A DNA stretch of 64,000 nucleotides. It comes from Notamacropus eugenii (Eukaryota; Chordata; Mammalia; Diprotodontia; Macropodidae). Below the pieces are notes generated by a model. The model worked only from the letters and a program-made list of their open reading frames with translations, made no database searches and was not told the origin of the DNA. This document shows, in pieces, positions 10,399 to 21,299 of the stretch. Both the position numbers and the translations under genes were made by a program. Where the stretch lies: contig NC_092872.1 of the NCBI RefSeq assembly GCF_028372415.1, positions 260,487,008 to 260,551,007 of the forward strand, in the 5' to 3' direction. The stretch's first letter is position 1, and each line of letters opens with the position of its first letter.

Positions 10399-12024
10399 CT
10401 CAAAAGGCACTATGACCATTGGCTTCTTTTTCAACTCCTCACATTTTCTCATCTTACAGACTTGGTGGCTATATTTTCGTTTTTTACAATAAATACATTC
10501 ACCACAATTCACCTTCTGTTGGCAAGGTTCACATATTCCACATCGCTTTCGTTTCTTCTTTTCTAAAGTAGGGAGCAAAGTAGTGTAGGAGAAAGGACAA
10601 GTGTAAGAGGTGGGACTGGAAAATGCCATGGATACAGAAATCACATTGGCTGCACTGATCCGGAGACTTTCTCCATCCATTTGGCCAGGATCACTTGGTG
10701 CCAATTTGGGATCTTCTGATAAAGGATTTGATTCTTTGTTTAGTTCACTCTCAGGAATTATTGTGAAATTATGATTGTTGGATGGCAATTTTGAAAGCAA
10801 GCATGTATCATATGGCTTAAGCATCTCTTGATCAACTATACCTGTTGTGGCAGCAACCAGACTTTTCTCAAAGTTTGGTAACGAACTAGCAATCTGACCT
10901 GAGTCCAAAGTCCAAGTTTGCATAGCACCATGGGCCTCTTGCAGGTCTGAAGCAGTGTTTTGGGTCACAGGTTGGTCTAAAGAACCATGAATGGCCTCTT
11001 GTTGGTCTGCTCCTGCTAAGAGGTAATCTGCTAAAGAGGTAGGAAAAATGGACCCACTAGGCACCATTATATCTTGGAGATCCAGTTCAGAGTTGCCTTT
11101 GTAACAGGAGGGTTGATAAGAATCAGGTTTCTCCTTCAATGGCTCCAAATAAGAGTCAGCCAGTTTAAGAAATTTTGCTCTTGAGTCCAAGTCTTTTAAC
11201 TGCATGTTGGGACTTGATTTAGAGGTCACTACATGAGCAGCATTTTTAAATAAAGGAATAGGCATTGAGTCTTGGGCAAGAGCTTGAACAGGGTCACTTG
11301 AATCATTTAATAACTTTTCAAGGAATAGGCCCTCACACTTACAGTTCTCTTCTGAGACCTCAGAAATTTGAGTTAGTAGGCTACTATGAGTAGGAATACT
11401 TTTCATAGAATTCTCTATATGTTGGAACCAAGTGGCATCTTCATTAAATGGCATATTTTCTTGTCCATTATCTTTGCTTGGGGCTGCAACAGAGGTAACA
11501 ACTATTGGATCCTCTTTGTCAGGAGAAATTAAGCTTTCTTGTGACTTATCTGTCTCTTTTTCAATTTCTATACACTCTTTGGACTCTGCCAGGACCCCAT
11601 ATTTGCATTTATCTTCCTTTTCCAAAGTCTTAGAGGATGGAATTTTCTCAGATCTCATAACAACCACTGGAGGTCGGGACAGGCGTTGAATTAGAGAGGT
11701 GCTTCGAAGAGACATTGTGAATCCATTGCAGGATAAGGACTCTGGATTCTGGAAGAGGACATCAGTTTGATCCAGACTCCTTCGAGCAGCTCCAGCTCTT
11801 GTCAGAAGACTTCTTACTGGCACAGGTGGTTTTGTTTTTGACTTTTTCTTAACATTATTTCTTTCTTGCATCAGCTGTTTTAATTTCCCAGTACTCAGAG
11901 CTTTTACCAACGTCACCTTTTTGGTCATAATCTTGGATGCCTTATTTAGTTGGCTGGTTTTCTTTTTGCTTAGATCTTCCTTTCTGACTAATTTGGAAGA
12001 TCTCCCATGGCGGGAGCGAGACAT
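10399..12024 (-). CDS. TET1: TET1 N-terminal coding exon with CXXC zinc finger
   Basis: TET1 is a nuclear Fe(II)/2-oxoglutarate dioxygenase that oxidises 5-methylcytosine in DNA; this exon supplies the N-terminal regulatory and DNA-binding part. The start is the ATG at 12024, giving MSRSRHGRSSKLVRKED, close to the human TET1 N-terminus. A TTG-initiated reading three codons upstream is not the real start. Other recognisable segments are PPVPVRSLLTRAGAARRSLD (about residues 68-87) and LFQNPESLSCNGFTMSLRST (about 90-109). The CXXC finger is at about residues 492-531, with eight cysteines at 495, 498, 501, 507, 510, 513, 523 and 528, followed by the ELKKKP segment. It ends in phase 0 after residue 542. 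The middle (about 120-480) is weakly conserved and the exon seems roughly 90 residues shorter than the human one. The catalytic domain lies in exons outside the window. Confidence 0.95.
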
Positions 12025-12149
12025 AACTAACAAGAAGAGGAAAATGGAAAGGGGCGGGGTACGAATTCATGAGCCCTTCCAAAAGTCTCACTTCAGCTGA
12101 AAATTTGGTTGTTCCTCATGGCTGAGCTCTGTCATAGCAGTGTTTGCAT
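10399..12149 (-). other. TET1: TET1 exon 2 (first coding exon, full exon)
   Basis: Exon boundaries read from the minus strand. The upstream acceptor is a pyrimidine-rich tract ending in TTTCAG at 12151-12150, so the exon begins at 12149. The donor is GAG|GTAAGAAAG, with the last exon base at 10399. The 5' UTR part is 12149-12025 and contains several upstream ATGs (see findings). The coding part has no frameshift or stop. If the donor were skipped, translation would add 25 residues and stop at the TAG at 10323-10321. Confidence 0.85.
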
Positions 12150-13453
12150 CTGAAACAACAAAGAAAATTAAGAATGAGTTCTTTTTTCCCCCTTCTCATT
12201 TGCTAATATAGAATTCGTTGCCTTTATTAGGTTAGCTAGCAATTCTTAATTAAAACTAAGGAACAGAACATATTTAGTAGAAATGAAAAAACTATGTAAC
12301 AAATAAGATTAAAGGCACTCATCTCTAAGGTGCATTTTAAACTTTGTTACATAGTATAGTTCTTCTTGTTACTTGTTGCATGCCTACCTCACTGAGTAAG
12401 AGGGGACTGTTTAATTTTTTTCTCTGTCATCAGCTCAAGTAAGCACAGTCCCAAATACTTGTTAAATTAAGTTTGTAAAATTATTTCAATGAGTTTGAGT
12501 ATTTTTCTCTACATGGAAAACCATAATTTTCCAATCAGTCCAAATTTTCAACTCTAAGGACATTGTGAAATTTAGATATCATCTCAGTCTTTAAAGACAT
12601 GGACATTTTATAAGTTACCCTCTGTTTCTTCAGTGGAGTTTCACTCAGGTGAAAGACATCAAAATCAGTCAAGTTGATTCAGTTAAACTGAAAAGACTCA
12701 GAGAAGAGTCTTCTACAAACTAAGGAACTCTGCCCCCTCGAAATCCTACCAAAATAGTACAACATGCTACTTGACAAGGGTTCCTAATAAGCATGAGTCA
12801 TTAAAGCTAGTGTGACAGGTCAGGCATAAACTATATTCAAGCCTCTTCTTAAGCGTCAGGGGGTAGAAGAAGGGAAGGAAGATGGATGTTTAATAAGTTA
12901 TTGAGAGAATGAGTGAAAGCATCATATATAATCCTCTTTTTTATTGATCCTTCTTAGCATATAGTGATGTTTATGATTGCCAAGGTCATAATTTCAAAAG
13001 GATACTAAAAAGGAATGAGTGAAAAAGAAAGAAAAAGAGTGGGAGAGAGGAATATAAATGGAAAGAGTTCTGATTACAGGAAGCATAATGGTGCAGCACC
13101 ACCATAGCCACCTTAATTACTACATAGCAGGACCAATACCAAGGTTAGATGCCTTGTGTCTCTATAACATGAACCAAATTATGAGCAAGTAAGAGGTTTG
13201 TTTAAAAGGAGAAATAAGTCTCCTAGTACTTTTTTAAGTGTAACAATGGAAAATAAAGAGAGGAATATTGAGAATTTCTACCTTCAGACAGGTTTGTTTG
13301 AACCTCCCCAGTACAACTATTATACAAATTTAATGCAACAAACATTAAGTACCTCCTGGGGGTAAGGCACTGTGGAAGGTGTTGAGGCTTTTAAAAAAAT
13401 TAGTTCTTGCCCTCAAGAAATTTACATTTCATAATGTGTATGTGTGTGTGTAT

Positions 13454-13493
<40 letters not shown>

Positions 13494-14765
13494 TGTACAT
13501 GGTAAAGTAATTTGAAAAGGGAAAAACAATGATCAATCTAGGGCTCAGGAATATTATTCAAAGCAGAGATATGACTCCAATTCAGTTTTAACTCATTACT
13601 TTAATCACCAAGATAAATAGGAAATGCCAGAACACAACATTTAAATTCTAGGTATTACATATTTTGTAACTTTCCAAATAGACTATGATAACATTAACCA
13701 CAAAAAGCAAAATATTTCAATAAATTTCTACTGAATGTAAGAGAAAACTTCAAATGAGTTCTTGGCAGAAGACTTAAACTTTAACTCTCATTTTCTTTAC
13801 TTCTTTTTTTTTTAAACTTGGCTAGCAACAACTCTTTGGCTGAGAAGAGATATATACCACTCCCTCCAAAGACCATTAACACAGCTTTTTATACCAGCAT
13901 TACTAGAGGAATGGAAAACCTATTTCCAAGCTCAGGAAATTTAGCAGTATTTTCATAAATATCTTTTCTTTTGTATAAAGTTGCTTATATTTTAGGGAGT
14001 ATATGATTTAGATAGTCCAATTGTCTTTGAAATGAAAATACTTGTTCAGTGAACTAAAATATGCAGATGTCATTTAGAGTCTAATTCTAAAACCAGTCTA
14101 CAAAATAAACAGCTTCTTCTTCACTCTTTTTTTGGCTTTAAAAACCAAAACACTTAGAAATTAGGAGTTATAATTAAAGTAATGTTTACTGTTCAAACCC
14201 CATCTCCAAAAAGACATCTTCCAAAGAAAACAAGAAGGAATGAGCAGCATGGAATGGGAAGATATGGCCTTTTTAAATTGTAACAGCCTTTTTATGAGCT
14301 AATGAAAGAGGGCAATGACCCCTGAAAAAAAACAACTGCAGGGGACAAACCATTGGATACCACCCAGTCAAGGAATAAAAAAAAAAAACCACATCCTATT
14401 GCAAGACCCTAATTTTGCCACCCTTAGAACCACTGATGAAATGTCTCCTTTTTGTGTGTGATTAAGTTGTGCTGAGAACTGAATCCTCTTAAACAAGCCC
14501 AGAATGTTTTTCTTGTATAAACTAGTATAAGGTGAACAAGTAGCCCATTTCAAATTTGCCTACATTTGATGAAGCAGTCTTCAAAATGTGAAATTATTTT
14601 AATTGACTTCATAATTTTTTCAACTTCTATTGATTAAATTCATAATTATCTTGTGGATTTATCACTAAAAAAAATCACATTTTCATTTCCTGTGACTGTT
14701 TACAGGAATAGAAAAAGAACTTGTGATTTCATTGGCATAGGAACTCCTAGGAAAGAAAACTCTCT
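12150..14765. other. TET1 5' intron, mostly unique sequence
   Basis: The sequence is AT-rich with few recognisable repeats, in contrast to the rest of the window. It holds the GA microsatellite near 13456. No exon, RNA gene or retroelement is recognised. Confidence 0.45.
13435..13491 (+). repeat. (TG)n-(GA)n microsatellite
   Basis: A short TG run (13435-13451) is followed by about 17 GA dinucleotides to 13490. This polypurine stretch on the plus strand lies in the TET1 5' intron. Confidence 0.95.
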
Positions 14766-14769
14766 CAAT

Positions 14770-14945
14770 TCAGGACAGCATATTTTCTTCAACCTATGAT
14801 CTTAGAGCGTCAACTAGAATGCTGAGGAGTTAAGGAATTTGCTCAGTTTCAAACAGGCAATTAAGTATCAGATATGACATTTGAACCCAGATCCTTCTGG
14901 GTTCCAGACTGGTTCTCTTATCCATAATGCCAAGAGCTGTCCATG
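14770..14945 (-). repeat. CORE-SINE fragment
   Basis: It is antisense MIR-like wording: 'aattaagtatcagatatgac', 'atttgaacccagatccttct' and 'ctcttatccataatgcc'. It is old, with no clear ends. Confidence 0.55.
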
Positions 14946-16958
14946 TCTTCTGATTATAACTGTAATTTCACACTCCAAATACATAAGTCAGTTTTATTCT
15001 GCTTATATTCCCAAGTCTAGATAGGGAGGTCCAGAAGTAGAGATCTTTGTATAACTGTGAGAATACAGAATGTCTCAAGCAGAGATCCTAAAATTACAGC
15101 TGTAAACCAGATGTAGATTGTAATATTATTTTATTTTACCCAAGAGCATCCCAATCCTCTGAAATAGATTTGAATGATTTTAAAGTAAATTGTTTAATTA
15201 ACAAAAATCCTTACATTTAATTATGATGGGGCACTACAGGAAGGGACAGTGATGATTTATGGAAGAGGGAAAGAAGATTAGAAAAGTGAAAATGAGAAAC
15301 AAAGGCCAGAATGAAGGGGAAAGACAATTGAACCAGAAAGAGCAAGATTCACACTTGGACTCTTCAGATTTCAAAATAAAGAATTTAGATACATTGCAAT
15401 GGAGTCAAAACTATTACAGCCTTGTCTCAGCAAATGGGATCCAAATATAACATTTCTTTCTCTTATCTCATTTTATTGACAGTAGAGATTCCTTTTGATG
15501 CTTTACTCTTTAGAGTGACAGCAATAGCCCACCTGCCAGCAAAACAAAAGAGTGACTTTCTAAGATTGTATCAGTTTGAAATTTGTGTTGAAATAGCTAC
15601 TTCAAAAAAGAAAAGAAATAGCTACTTCAGCAAGCCTGTGCCAGAATAAGAGTCGAACGTATATTCCTATTCTCTCTCCCTCCATATCCTTTCCCTCCTC
15701 CCGGCCTACATCTCCACCCCTCTATGATACCCCAAATCCCCTGAGCAGGATGTGGCTGAACTGATGTAACCAGCTATCCCGCAGGTCAATTTCAAATTAG
15801 CCTGCAATCCTGCCTACTACCAGCAGCAGCCAAAAAGTGCAAATAGCATTTTGCACAACCCAGCTGCAAAAGGAAACTGACCAAGATTTCACGGTTTCCC
15901 CATTCAGTCCCTCTGTGGGTAAAAGCTTCTGCACTTGACAGAGAGGAACTGACTTAAAAAGGACCTTCAAGTAAAGAGGCAGCCTATTCATAGTCTCTTC
16001 TACAGCTCTGCCCATGTCTAAAGCAGAAGAGGGAGTGCACAAAATGACTATTCCTCGACAGTTTCTTACTGCAGGAAGTGCAAGAGCCCTGAACACATGG
16101 AAAGACTCTTCAGTGAAACTGACTAGAATACTATTAGATTTAATCAGAGGCCCCTTCCATATGTAAAACTCCATGGCTGCCCTGCAGAGAGCAAAGAAAG
16201 ACCCAAAAGGGAGAAATAAAAGCATAGAAAATGAGAACTGGGGGGACGGGCATGAGGGGGGGCCGGAGGGGGAGGAGAAAGAAGTCAAAATGGGGCAAGA
16301 ATGATTTAAAAAAAAAACAAGGCATGGAGGGGCAAGGAAATTGAGGGAGAAGATACTCAAAAAGGCACAGAAGTTCCAAAGACAAACAAGCAGAAGGGAA
16401 GAGGGGAAAGAACAGAAGTAAGACTCCAAAAAATCCAAAAGTAATCAGCACCAAAAAGCAGAAAGAATAAAGGTAGAAAGAGAAAGAAAAAAGGCATGCA
16501 GGAAAGAGATACACTGATACCGGAGGCTGGGGGAGGGGAGAGACAAATAAAGAAGGTTGAGGAAGGAAGAGAAACAAAGAGCAAAGAATAGAGATAATTC
16601 CAGGAGGTCCTAAAGGTGCCCTACACCAATACTAAATGCTGTAGTTAGTTCTTAGAAAAAAATGTTAAATTGTCACCTAGGAAGAACAATTCAAGCCAAG
16701 ATTACTACTTGTATGATGTTGGCCTGAATTAAAAAGTTTTCACTAAAGTAAAATAATTTTGAGAACAGAAGGATCTTATATGTACTTGTTGAGTTTTGCT
16801 TGTTTTTTCTTAATAGCCTATATACTTGGCAGTGATAAAACTATGTGACATTATAAAGTCACATTACTATTATATGTCTGGCCTAATTTTTTTTTTAAAT
16901 GCTCCCTTTCATTCCTAACTACTAATAAAGAAAACACAACCAATTTTCAAATATTATC
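14946..16958. other. TET1 5' intron, no gene; purine-rich near 16160-16580
   Basis: No repeat family is recognised. The plus strand from about 16160 to 16580 is strongly purine-rich ('ggggaggagaaagaagtc' and similar). The overlapping F/P/S/L-rich minus-strand frames of up to 213 residues are read from this skewed composition and are not genes. Confidence 0.45.
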
Positions 16959-16959
16959 T

Positions 16960-17220
16960 TTATTGTATTACAGTGGATAGAGTGCTGGACTTGGGAGTCA
17001 AGAGGAGCTGAGTTCTAATTTTATCTCAGACACTAACCCTGTGGGCTCTAAATATGTCACTTATCCTCTCAGTCTCAGTTTCTATATTTGTAAAATGAGG
17101 ATAATAATAGCACCCACCCAATAGGGCTGCTGAGGATCAAATGAGATATAACATACAGAATGCTTGGCAAACTTTTTTAAAAGGTCTATAAGAATATTAG
17201 CTATGATTACTATATGTGTT
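16960..17220 (+). repeat. CORE-SINE with L2-like tail
   Basis: A tRNA-like head ('cagtggatagagtgctggac', 'gagttctaattttatctcag') is followed by 'cagtctcagtttctatattt', 'aataatagcacccacccaat', 'gatcaaatgagatataac' and an 'attagctatgattac' end. It is a Ther/MIR-type element, essentially full length. Confidence 0.75.
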
Positions 17221-18137
17221 TGCATATATGCAGCCCCCTAAAAACTGTGGTAAAAAATCATCTATATGCTTTAAAAACATATTTAACCCAACTCTAGGGA
17301 ATTATTTAAGTTGCCCTAATCAATTTCATTTCTATTATCTTGAATCCCTAATGTGGCCAATATTAGGGTGAGGAATGAATGTGAAGAGGGAGAATTGAAG
17401 GAAAAATCAATGGTTAAAGAAGGAACAACACAATGATGAGGCTATTTATCTGGCCACATTGACCTCAGTTGAGCAAATACAACTAACTAGCTGCCTTCTC
17501 AACGTCTCCCAGGCTCAGCATGCTATGTGCCCCACCACGGTCCTAAGCAGTACACTCTAATACTAATACAAAAAGCAAAGCTGGCTTGCAGCAGCAACAG
17601 AAATATTTTGTATTACCTAGATCCCCTGGCCTGAAAAACCTCAAGCACTTCCCAAACATTTATTCAAGGACCTCATTGCTAAAGTTCACATTACTGCCCC
17701 AAATGTAGAAAATGGGGGAAATAAGTGATTTTTTAGAGACAGTTAAATTGAGGGAAGGGAAAGAAGAAAAAACCAGTGCATATTTAAAAGATTTCCATGT
17801 CCCTGGGTCATTTTTCTTAACCACTTCTCTTAGAGAAGCTTAACTTTAAGCTTTATTTACACTGAATTTAATTTTTGCTGAAACTTCGATATATTCCTTA
17901 TTTATCCTGGCAAATCCCATTTGTCAGAATTCTAGCTATGTAGTTTTATTGCTTACATCATCCAGGGAAAACCTAAATTGTCCCATAGCGGGGGCGGAAC
18001 CCGAAACTAAATCATCTACAACCAGCCGATTTTGCACCTTCCACTTTACCAGTCAAGAAAGATATTAAGGCTAATTCCTTCACTCTTCCCTTATCTCTTT
18101 CCCAGTCTCAAGTGCAACAAGAATAAGACCGTGTCCC
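17221..18137. other. TET1 5' intron, no feature recognised
   Basis: This is unique-looking sequence rising in GC toward 18 kb. No repeat or gene is recognised. Confidence 0.35.
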
Positions 18138-18503
18138 ACTCACCTAGAGCCCAGCCTTCCCACTTGTCCAGTGAGATCTCTCCAGAGCCTAGGGATCCGA
18201 TAGAAGTTGGGCAGATTCTACAGAGTGAGGGAGCTGCCAAACGCACGCTGTGAACCCAGGTCCTAAGGATGGCATAGTTTTAAAAACCATCATTCTGACA
18301 TAAGGTTAGTCATATCTTATATATACTAAAGTCAACTTCCCTTCTATCCAAAAAAACCTGACCAAAACCAATGCCTGCTCTCCCTTAACATCTTTGCAAG
18401 GCGCCCGCACTGGCCCAGCAAACTGCTTCTCCTCTAAAGTCCCCCAGCCCTATGGATTAAGGGTGGCTTGCTCGACAAACAACCATTTCTCCACGGAGAA
18501 GAT

Positions 18504-18528
18504 GGGGGCACGGGGGTGGGGGGTGGGG
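18504..18528 (+). promoter_or_regulatory. G-quadruplex-capable motif
   Basis: Four G-runs of 5, 5, 6 and 4 are separated by loops of 3, 1 and 1 bases. This satisfies the usual G4 rule comfortably. It lies within the inferred TET1 promoter block, on the strand opposite to the transcript. Confidence 0.7.
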
Positions 18529-18873
18529 AAAGAAAGGTGAAACGTGTTCTGGGGGCCCTTTTTAAGGTGGCGGGGCGCCTCCTGATCACAATACCACCAG
18601 GGCCCTTTCAGCCCATCAACTCCTAGAAGAACGTCTTGGCCCTACTGAACGCTCAAGCATCCCAAAACCCCAGTGTCTTTTTAAGTGCAATAGGGAACTA
18701 CTGCAGGTTGAGGAGACACCCTGCACCCCCTGATACAGAGAGGTACGGGGGAGGAGGATTAAGGAGTTAGCTTCTCCACCGGGTTGGTAGCTACTCCCTC
18801 TTTCTTCCCATTCCAGCCGAGAAGGGTCAGGAGTAGGGGAGAAGGGAAAGGGCCCTCCCTGAGGCTCCCTACA

Positions 18874-18889
18874 CCCCCCCCCCCCCCCC
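18874..18889 (+). repeat. C16 homopolymer
   Basis: An uninterrupted run of 16 C lies in the inferred TET1 promoter block. A shorter run of C follows near 19252-19262. Both are prone to length polymorphism and assembly error. Confidence 0.9.
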
Positions 18890-18984
18890 AACGCTGAGTT
18901 CCCGTGGCAAGCACAGAGTAGCCAGAGAGGATGGGGACCAAGGCCAAGAAAGTAGTGAGTTCTCCCGGGGAAAAGGCATTGTTT

Positions 18985-19148
18985 ATCATCTAGAAAGAGA
19001 GAGAAACAGAGACGGAAAGAAAAAGGGGAGAGGTAGAAAGAAAGAGAGGGGTGGAGGAAGAGGCAAAGAGGGAGAGAAGGAAAGAGGGAGGGGAAGAAAG
19101 AGAGAGGGGGAGAGAGAAAAAAGAGAGAAGGGGGGGAAAGAGAATTGG
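18985..19148 (+). repeat. Long polypurine tract
   Basis: About 160 bp is almost entirely A/G on the plus strand, with only a few interruptions, built of GAAAG/GAGAG/GGGA units. It could form triplex (H-) DNA. The S/F/P/L frames on the opposite strand arise from this tract. Confidence 0.8.
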
Positions 19149-20222
19149 GAGTACACCTCACACCTTCCCATTGGCTTCCTCAGCACTCTGAGTCAAAGGA
19201 CAAGAAGGGGGTGGGGGATGGAAGGACTCGGGGGAATAGCCGTTTCTCTCCTCCCCCCCCCCTCCGCGCCTTGACACAAGGGCGTCTTCTGCTCCTCGCA
19301 AAGTTTCCCCAAATTCCCCAAACAGCTTTAGCCAACCCAAGTCCAGCCCCAGAGTTAGGAATTCCCCACCTCCACCATTCCCCAGTTTTCGGGTCTCCTA
19401 CCTCCCACCCCACCCCCACCCCGGTCCTGGCCGCGTTGCCCTGAAAAACTCCACGTCAGAGCCTGAGCCTAGGTCTGGGGTAAAGCGCTTTTGCAAAGCC
19501 ACCTTCACCCCACTCCTCTACATGGGCAATAGTTAAATGTATCCGGTTAAAGACTCTGGGGCAGTGAGTGACCCCAAGCTCTCTACTCAGCACGAGCCTC
19601 CAGTACAAATTTTCAAACTCTCTCAGTGCAGAGAAAAGTACCGAACTAATCTCCCAAGTGAACACTGGGGGCTAGTTTAGTGTGTCCTGCAGAGGACTTA
19701 GATTCGGCACCTCCAACCCCAAGAGGGTCCCTCAAAGCCCTTGCACAAGTACGTACCAGGCTCGAAGCATTGTCAATCTGGAGCTTGTAAGGGAGGGAGA
19801 CCCCAAGCTTGATGGCTGTACTATCCACAGTGGAAAGGCAAGCAGAGTTGCATGACTTAAGGCAGAAAGGGGAGTTCCAGGCAGGCTGAACAGAGACTAA
19901 GGGGAGCGAGGGGACAGAGGTTTGTGCTCACAACTCAAGAGGGGAGCAGATTGGGCTACAGTTGGTGCTTCTCCCCGGAAGGTCAGTACTTTGAAGGAGC
20001 AGTGTCTCTCCTGGACAGACCTCTGGAAGTGAAGCTTCAGCTCTACTCTCGCTGGACGAAGCTCTATGAAGCAAGAAACAAAACACGAGGTGGATTTCCC
20101 CAATTTGGAAGAGGATTCTTTCCCCTGCCCTCCCCCCCGGACTTGGGGCAGGGGTGGGTGCGGTAGAAGAGAAGGAGAGAGATAAGAAGACTAAAACTTG
20201 AGGGGTTTGCCTATGGCTTACC

Positions 20223-20545
20223 TTTCCTTTAGGCACTAATGGGCAGCCGGAAGCAGAGAAGATATCTTATAAGGTCAGAATCCCAAAATGGGCTAGTTTT
20301 AACTGAAGATATCTTAAGAAAAAAGAGGGCAAAAAAGGGAGAAAGCCAATGAAATTTATCAACCAGGAGTATATACTCCCACCTTCTCAGGTCAGGCATA
20401 ATCCAGTAGAAATTCAGGGGTTTATTGGATTGAGGAGCCTCTGAGGTCGCATCTAGATCTGAGATTATAAAATCTGGATGCGGTAAAAGGGTGCCAGAAT
20501 AGGGAAGTATTATTATTTATTGACTGGGAACAAAAGTGATCAATA
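20223..20545. other. No feature recognised
   Basis: Unique-looking sequence lies between the GC-rich block and the first intergenic SINE. Confidence 0.3.
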
Positions 20546-20549
20546 TCTT

Positions 20550-20697
20550 TTTTTCTTTCTTTTTTTGGAGTCAGTGAGGGTTAAGTGACTTTCCCAGGGT
20601 GACACAGCTAGTAAAGTGTCTGAAGCTGAATCTTCTGATCTGGATTCTCCTGACTTCAGGATTGGTGCTCTATCCACTTGGCCACCTAACTGTCCCA
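20550..20697 (-). mobile_element. SINE (tRNA head part)
   Basis: It is antisense: 'ggttaagtgactttcccagg', 'gacacagctagtaaagtgtc' and 'gctctatccacttggccacc'. It starts with a T-rich run and lacks the RTE-like part. Confidence 0.8.
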
Positions 20698-20714
20698 TCA
20701 ATATCCTTTTTTTC

Positions 20715-21290
20715 ACCTCAGAGGCAACTACATAGCAGAGTGCTGGGCCTGGGTTCAGGAAGACCTGAGTTCCATTTCAGCCTCAGAAACTTCTTGGCTC
20801 TTCCTTTTTGAAGAGAACCAGTGACGTCAAGGGTAATGTCTTGACTCCTGTGTGAATTGGATTTAAGTGAGGCATACTTGCAGAAAGTTGTCAGCCTTAC
20901 TCTATCTTCCAGAGTCATCAAAGTCCAGTGACAGCACAAAAGTCAAGATGATTGTTGATGACCCCAGATGCAGTTTTACCTGGGTGTGGCCACTGTGCAT
21001 GATATAGCTGCAGGTGAGAACTGGGTCAAAGGTGAACACCAAAGGTGGATAAGCAGCCCTGAAAGGGATTTAGCAAGCCCTCACACTAGAGGAGCTAGTC
21101 TGCCCTGAACACCATTCTTATTAGCTGTATGTCTCTCTTCCAGTCATTTCATCTTTGTCTGTTTCTTCACCTCTACAGTGGAGATCATAATAATGCCCAT
21201 TTCTCAGACGGATGTTTAAGTGAGGTAATATTTGCGAAGAACATGGCACAAATTAGGCACTTGATAAATATTTATTTCCTCCCTTTTTAG
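20715..21290 (+). repeat. CORE-SINE, split by another SINE
   Basis: The plus-strand tRNA head ('catagcagagtgctgggcct', 'gacctgagttccatttcagc') breaks off near 20795. It resumes near 21119 with 'attagctgtatgtctct', 'gataataatgcccatttctc'-type wording and a 'gcacttgataaatatttatt' end. The middle is a minus-strand insertion. Confidence 0.7.
20797..21118 (-). mobile_element. Second marsupial SINE type, nested
   Basis: It is antisense to the family ending in 'tggtcctcttcgaaaacgaagg'. Its reverse complement reads 'tttttgaagagaaccagtga', 'gtgaattggatttaagtgag' and 'agtcatcaaagtccagtgac' on the plus strand. Related copies are at 36340-36649, 38262-38690 and 39235-39455. Confidence 0.65.
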
Positions 21291-21299
21291 TTATATACA

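Larger units (their letters stand above)
18138..20222 (-). promoter_or_regulatory. TET1: Inferred TET1 promoter and non-coding exon 1 region
   Basis: GC content and CpG count rise sharply here compared with the flanks, for example near 18405-18620 and 19240-19480. The block also has C-runs, a G-quadruplex motif and a purine tract. It lies 6-8 kb upstream of the first coding exon, where a non-coding first exon is expected from the known TET1 structure. Strong minus-strand donor candidates are TCTAG|GTGAGT (exon end 18144) and GAAAG|GTAAGC (exon end 20222). I cannot choose between them or place a transcription start. Confidence 0.45.

Noticed and set aside
10243..10566. Plus-strand frames opposite the TET1 exon (up to 107 residues)
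   Set aside because: They are antisense to an exon with clear homology and correct splice sites, and show no domain of their own.
12025..12033. Extending TET1 by three codons to an upstream TTG start
   Set aside because: TTG is not a usual eukaryotic start; the ATG at 12024 matches the known TET1 N-terminus MSRSRH.
15797..16577. Large minus-strand frames (213 and 145 residues) rich in F, P, S, L
   Set aside because: They are read from a purine-rich plus strand; several overlap in different frames, which is typical of composition bias and not of a gene.
18616..20236. Many frames of 60-181 residues on both strands in the GC-rich block
   Set aside because: Low-complexity translations of C-runs, G-runs and the polypurine tract, with no conserved domain.
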